Positions 58,671-64,000 of a stretch of DNA of 64,000 nt are shown here, in pieces. The notes beneath the pieces were generated by a model, which was given only the letters and a program-made list of their open reading frames with translations, ran no database searches and was not told where the DNA came from. The stretch covers positions 62,001 to 126,000 of the forward strand of contig JAULBX010011100.1 in NCBI GenBank assembly GCA_032358255.1. Direction: 5' to 3'. This DNA comes from Heterotrichella gracilis. Lineage: Eukaryota; Sar; Xanthophyceae; Tribonematales; Xanthonemataceae. A program made the position numbers and the translations under genes. Positions within the stretch are counted from its first letter, which is position 1. Every line of letters begins with the position of its first letter.

Positions 58671-61550
58671 TTAGCCGCGCACATGCGGGTGCAGCTGACC
58701 CTCGCTTGCCAGCTTGAGCAGGGAGGCTGGGGCTGAAGGGCAGGGGATAAATGTGAGACAACGACACTAGTGTGGGATGGGGCATCCCCCAAAACATGGT
58801 GGTGGTCACACATCTTCCATCCCATAGAAGGAGAGAGGTGAGGGCGACGTTTGGGCCATACCCCTGTTACTACTGTGGGATGCTGGGGATGCTGTGCACT
58901 ATATGGGACACTCATAAAACAGACGGGTCCCCATACAGACTATGCGTGTTCACACTATGTCCCCTCCTATAGGTTAAGAGGGGAGACAGGGCTGTCAATT
59001 TTTCACGGTACATATCATATGTTAAATATACATTGGAGGCTGCGATGTCGCGGTTTAAAATTACAGTGTAAGGTCAAAGGTAACCCCAGACCCTGCACTC
59101 ACGTATATATGCCTCCATCAGGTCAAGCAGCTCGGTACAAGTGGCGGCGTCCACAGGGATGCTCCGGCTGGCGGGACGCACAAAGCCCTGCAGTAGATTC
59201 ACCCCGCAAAATTCAGACGGCATGTCGCCAATTCCATGCTAACATCACCCGTGCGGCGTGACATGCTGAGACTGCCTCAGAGAGATGTGGGTGGTTGCTG
59301 CCGGGAGTTGTGCCAGATGTATGGTGTATCAACAGGGATACCAGACAATCGGGTCATGAAAGCAAACAGCCCCATGCACATGCAATAATGGAACCATGAG
59401 AAATGGCTCGTGCATGTCATTTGATCCTGCAAAATGCACCTCACCTCCTTTGTGAGGTGGTCAAAGAAGCCCAGCAGGTGATTGTAGAAGCCATCGATGT
59501 TGAGCAGGCCGATCGGCTTTTCATGGAAACCCAGCTGCTGCCACGTGATCATCTCCAATAGCTAAGGGGGGGAAGGTACTATTTAGACGCTGTGCGTGCC
59601 TTTTTGCAAGAGGTACGGCAGACCCTAAACACTAAATGATACAGGGTGACAGAATGATGATGGGGTTCTCCCCCTAGTTTGGAATGGTTGTGCCCAAACT
59701 CCCAGTGCAAGCGGTGCAGTGCAGGTATTTTTACCTCCTCTAATGTGCCGAATCCCCCGGGGATGCCGATAAAGGCGTCCGCCTCCGCTGACATCATGGC
59801 CTGCAGCCAATCAGAAATTCAATTATTTATTACGTCTTTTATAGGTCATTACCCTATTGAAACCCATGCACGTTTGACAAGCCGACACACCATGAGGAGG
59901 AATGAACACTTAAATCCCTGACATCCTGTCACAGTTGTGCATTAGCAAACCATGAAGCAAGCCATGATCTCCTCGCTACAAAATGCCTTCCATGCCAAGC
60001 AACCACACCCTGCAAGATAGCCATGTACGGCAGACCATAGGGGCAATACTGTACTACCCCAACCACACCTTGCGCATGTCTAGAGTTCCGCGCGAGTACT
60101 GCCCTAGCCACACCTTGTGCGTGTTTAGGGTTTAGGGTTCAGAGCCTGTATTACTGCAGCCATACCTTGCGCGTGTGCATGTCCGGCACTACCCGCAGCT
60201 CGCCAACAGATTGGCCCGAGATCTGCAACCAGGGCAAGGTGCAGCAAAGTAAAAGGTGTAGCAAACTATTATCATGCTTGTAATAATGATAAGAAATGCA
60301 TTAGGGGTGGGAAGTATATGTGGGGCTTCAGAAGTACGCACAGATGTGCACAGCCATGCAAACACTGGCAGCACATGTAACGCGGTTTTCTGAATTTGCG
60401 GTGTACATCAGATAGCGGTGGAGTTTGGCAGAGGCATTACAGGTTCATTGAATGCATTGCATAGTGGTGGTGTTGCATGCCAGCGTGGCAACCAAATATG
60501 TGTGTGCCACGGTTCCAAGAGGCACGCCATTTCCTAGACCCTAAACCCTAGACAGACAGTGGCACACTTGCCAGGGGTGCGGTGCATGGGGAAATTGTGG
60601 GGGTGGCCGCACCTCCCTTGGCATCAGCGCTTCCGGGATCACTCCTATCACACTGCCCTCGCCTAGGCCTGCGTAGACCTGTGGTACACACCGTGGTTTA
60701 GGGTTTAGGGCGTAGGGTGTCGGCCTGCGGAACCTGGCCACAGACACGGTGGTTAAGGGTTTAGGGTTAGGGTTTAGGCCTGCATACCCCTCCACAGGTC
60801 TACGGTGGTCGCACCCCGTAGGTACCAAAGGTGAGGTGGTTACGGTGGGTTTGATGGAAGGTGATGCCAGGTGAAGTTGTTCAGGACACTCAATGGTCGG
60901 ATGCCACCAGAAGTATGGTTGTTGGATGGGTGTGCAGCAGGACGTATTATGGTAAATTATTGACGGATTTTTGAAATGTAGTTGACCAATTGCTTACCGT
61001 TTCTGCAATTTTGCCCATCAAGCCCACGTTGCCACCTGAGTAGACCACCCCACGTTGTTGGTAATGCCAGCAACTGCTTGACAGAACAAGGTACCAAGGA
61101 CAAGCAATGTTCTTTGTTTGCCACACAACCCATTACGGGCCTATTCATGTCCATACGCTGGATGGCACTATACAGAGGCTGGCGTTAGCAGCCATCATAT
61201 GCATGCAAAGGCATCCTATTTGGTACCCAATGCAATGCAATGTGCACCGCAGCAGCTTGCGTACCACCGTACACCAGGCCGATGTTCCTCTTCACCATCT
61301 CCTCGCCTAGAGCCCTGGCGCTGTCCATGTACACCGGGCGTGACCCCACTGAAGCCCCGCAGAACACGGCGATCTTGTTGAAACGACTGGCGGTAGCTTG
61401 GCCCATCCTGTCAACCGAGGTGGCACTAACTAGAGCTATTGATGGGCTGCTGCAGCTAACGATGCGCCGAGTTGTACGCTTCCTGGCAGGGCTGGTTGGT
61501 GGCACGCTGCGGGGTGAGTTTGCATGCATATAATGCACTCTGCTGGCCAT
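58671..61550 (-). CDS. LOG: LOG family cytokinin-riboside 5'-monophosphate phosphoribohydrolase
   Basis: Eight exons: 61550-61265, 61035-60998, 60678-60613, 60222-60166, 59800-59735, 59561-59445, 59187-59103, 58732-58671; 777 nt, 258 residues to TAA. LOG enzymes hydrolyse cytokinin nucleotides to free bases, and relatives cleave other nucleotide monophosphates. Motifs: [52 protein letters not shown], then [18 protein letters not shown] with the family motif PGGFGTLEE at 163-171, followed by [21 protein letters not shown]. The about 45 N-terminal residues are Ser/Arg/Pro-rich, either a plastid presequence or a 5' UTR in frame; ATGs at 61529 or 61408 are alternatives. The tail [17 protein letters not shown] is reached through a short last exon. 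The catalytic motif is complete. Confidence 0.95.
60001..60128 (-). repeat. Echoes of LOG exon 4 3' edge
   Basis: CCACACCTTGCGCATGT-like blocks at 60001, 60061 and 60107 resemble the true edge at 60159-60182 (CATACCTTGCGCGTGTGCAT). A TTTAGGGTTTAGGG run sits between the last copy and the exon. Confidence 0.8.
60722..60805 (-). repeat. Echoes of LOG exon 3 5' edge
   Basis: Copies at about 60722-60742 and 60775-60800 resemble 60664-60685 (TAGGCCTGCGTAGACCTGTGG). TTTAGGG motifs separate them. Confidence 0.75.
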
Positions 61551-64000
61551 CCACCAGCCAAACTCGCCAGGATCCGTATGAACTCGCCAAGCCTAGGATC
61601 CAGATGATATCAATATACAACAAAGTCCCACTTTGGAAATAAAGCATGCTGTGGCCTCAGCGCGAACGAGGCGACTAGGCACGCACAGTTCACTTTTGAG
61701 GCAACGCAAACCCTACACTAGGGTCTAGGGTTACACTTGCAATGCACTGCTAGGTTTGCACCAATAGCTCGCACCAGTGGCTTGCAACAGGTGGCGCAGC
61801 AATAAGCATAACCCCCTTGTATCATGCGTGATACTGTCATTCAGGAGATATTCTTTCAGCTTTACGTCATTCCACAAAGGGGTAACCGTGTGGCAAGGGA
61901 AAATATATTTGCAAAGGATTTTCGCAGGATTTGCCCACGGTGGGGTCACCATAAGTAGGAACATACAAAAATGGTACAAGCAATGTCAGGACAGGGCTGG
62001 GTGGCGCAAGAAAGTGCAAGGCTGATTGCTGATCTGGATTTCTTGCCTGAATGCATTCAACTAAGTTGGGGCACTGCAGCTCAAATGTGTTTAAACACGC
62101 ATAACTTCCAGTTGGCAAAAGGAGCGGATTTTCCCAAGGCCTGCAGTGCATAAAACGCCATTTTTCGTGTTGGCAAACCAAGCGATTTGTAAGTGTGCCG
62201 CCTGTGGCTTCACACCACTTCCAACCCCTCTCTTGCCAATGTCTGGTACTATACCACATCTCGCAAAGCAGTGTTACCTCAGAGCAAACAGCGTGCATGA
62301 GCAAGTGTTTGGTATATTGTCGCAACTAACTCACCAGGAATGGTGTTGAGCAGTCTGCTGGAGGCTCAGGTCCATTAGGACCTGCTGGCTGGGCTGACAG
62401 AGCAGACAAGGGGTTAGTGCCAGGAGCCTCCCCCGTGCCCGGATTTTCGGTTGATACCTCAGGGTCCCCATCACTTTTCCCTGTCACTGGCTGCAGCCAG
62501 CTCGTTCAACCCCCTGTCGTCTTTTTGGGCTAGTTTCTGCAATTTTTGAAAAGGCCTTTTCTTACTTCACTTGCCTCGTCTGTGAGGCTTGAGGAGCCGA
62601 CAAGGCAGCTGCAGGCATTGCAACCTTTCAAGATACCCACCAGTGCAACCTTCAGCCTGGCCACCCTAGTATGGCCTGCGCTCAAAAACAGCGCGGTTGT
62701 GCCGACCGCTCTTGTCACTGACACCAGTGCACTGAACCCTTGGGCCGTAAGCAGCGGTGGGGAGCTCCTCGAGGCAGCAGCAGGTGTGTTGCAGGTGGCA
62801 TTGGCACGGCAAGGGGCATGGTGCAGCATCCGGACAGGTAGGGGGCCCTGGAGTCAACGCCCGACTGCCAGCGGGAGTTTGAGAATACCCCGAACCGAAT
62901 ATCTCTCACTGATAGCTAGCGTTATGGTGATAGCTAGCGTTCAAGGGATACCTTTTGAATACTCTTCACAGGGTGTGTATCCGGAACCCTTTAGTAGGGT
63001 TTTCTTTTGAGGCAAAGCAAACCCTGATCTAGGGATACGCGCAGCCAGGCAAACACACGAGTGGCACTGCTACACTTGCACGTGTGCTTGAATTGTGTTG
63101 TAAAATATAAAAATTGCAACCCAAAGAGCTGGGTTTGAGCCTGATACTGCTACGCCATGTCCATGCCCTACGGTTTCATTGTATATTTCTTTTTCTTCAT
63201 TTTGCCAATACTGCAGCAAACGTTGCACGCGGATATGCCATACGGGTATACCTGCACCATCTAGTGAAGATTTAGACAACATTAAGACGGCGTACAACTG
63301 TAGCACTGGATGTAGCGTAGCACCTGACAGACTGCAGCCCATGCAGGCTCGCTGTGTGGCACTGTCCCCGTCAAGGTCACCAGAACCATCACCAATCTCC
63401 GGGCCCCTGTCATCCTCGTAAGCGTGAACACTGTAGGGCTGTCCCTGACCCAAGCCCTGTTTGGCTGCATCAAAGGGACTGCCAAAGACAACCAGAGGGG
63501 GAATGGCACCCTTGATGGCAGCGGTCATTTTGAGGCTGAACGATTCAACCTGGACCAATGGGCCATGATGGAACAGCTTTTGCGTGAATTTATTTAGTTA
63601 AATGTGTCCAGCTATCAAGCTGGAGGGTTGGCAGTCTGCCCAACATACCATGCCGCAGCCAGCCAGGATATCCATCAAAATGCTTTGATTCTGTTGTAAT
63701 AGGCAACTTTTCCTACCATCTACGCAATGTCTTGCGGATCATTCCATTGCCTTGCAGATCAATTTATGAATTATCGTAGATGCAGGTCACACCAATCACT
63801 GTCATAAGCGGTGGTTTAGAATTTATGCTACAACGCCCAGGTACTAACTGAGTGGAGGCATTGCAGGCGCCGGCGTGGGGTGTAGTGCGCTCCACTACGC
63901 CCTGCTCGTAACCCGCGCAGGTGGTGTTCAAGGGCAGGGTAATACTCCTAATGACTAGGGTACGTTGCCCTGCAGGGTACAGCCATGCAGTTGAATGTTC
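61551..64000. other. Right end, weak coding traces only
   Basis: No gene model can be completed. On the minus strand, 62560-62760 reads an ankyrin-like fragment split between two frames (DKSG then TTALFLSAGHTRVARL). Also on the minus strand, 63350-63550 reads SFSLKMTAAIKGAIPPLVVF, then GQGQPYSVHAYEDD, loosely reminiscent of the calpain region around the catalytic His, with no His at that place. These could be exons or decayed remnants of genes to the right. The 13-base GATAGCTAGCGTT occurs twice at 62921-62941. Confidence 0.3.

Noticed and set aside
62546-63010. 154-codon plus-strand frame
   Set aside because: No family similarity, and a competing ankyrin-like trace on the minus strand; neither strand gives a complete gene.
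1-64000. Retroelements, proviruses or other virus-like elements
   Set aside because: No reverse transcriptase, integrase, capsid or terminal repeat pair was seen; the repeats present are local exon-edge copies, simple repeats and one segmental duplication.

Overview
This is nuclear DNA from an intron-rich, flagellated, photosynthetic eukaryote, most likely a chlorophyte green alga. The evidence is a DRC4/GAS8 subunit of the axonemal nexin-dynein regulatory complex, plastid-type proteins (a PDE327-like FAD enzyme and an EF-hand protein with a transit-peptide-like N-terminus), a LOG cytokinin-type enzyme, GC-rich third codon positions, and short TTTAGGG motifs in many introns. I can defend no species name. 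No rRNA, tRNA, CRISPR array, provirus or intact transposon was seen.

Layout, left to right. (1) Minus strand: the 5' part of an ABCB6/HMT-type half transporter (298-3862, running off the left edge), an EF-hand membrane protein (5583-8716), an 18-exon gene for a 1,387-residue protein with a C-terminal U-box (9862-21995), and DRC4 (23079-27473). (2) Plus strand: PDE327-like oxidoreductase (28245-33864), an unrecognised three-exon gene (35049-36397), a duplicated terminal exon of PDE327 (about 37280-38260), and the cytosolic Fe-S assembly factor NAR1 (38774-42464). (3) Minus: a Pro/Thr-rich protein (43690-46822) and a rhomboid protease (48552-51654). (4) Plus: the RNase P/MRP subunit POP1 (52260-57677). 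(5) Minus: LOG (58671-61550). The last 2.4 kb hold only weak coding traces. DRC4/PDE327 and rhomboid/POP1 are head-to-head pairs with gaps of roughly 0.6-0.8 kb. The genes look like unrelated housekeeping loci, not one pathway.

The exon models were built by hand from splice sites, reading phase and family similarity. For ten genes the summed exon lengths give a whole number of codons ending in a stop; the ABCB6 fragment keeps a continuous phase. That is strong internal support, but no transcript was available.

The most striking property is how the introns are built. In nearly every gene, introns carry one to five degenerate tandem copies ('echoes') of the neighbouring exon edge. These usually include the splice junction and 10-90 bases of coding sequence, and are often separated by TTTAGGG/CCCTAAA motifs. 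In one PDE327 intron the two splice junctions are a perfect 14-base direct repeat whose spacing equals the intron length, which is what intron birth by tandem duplication predicts. The same process, on a larger scale, may have copied the PDE327 last exon and produced new exons in the Pro/Thr-rich gene.
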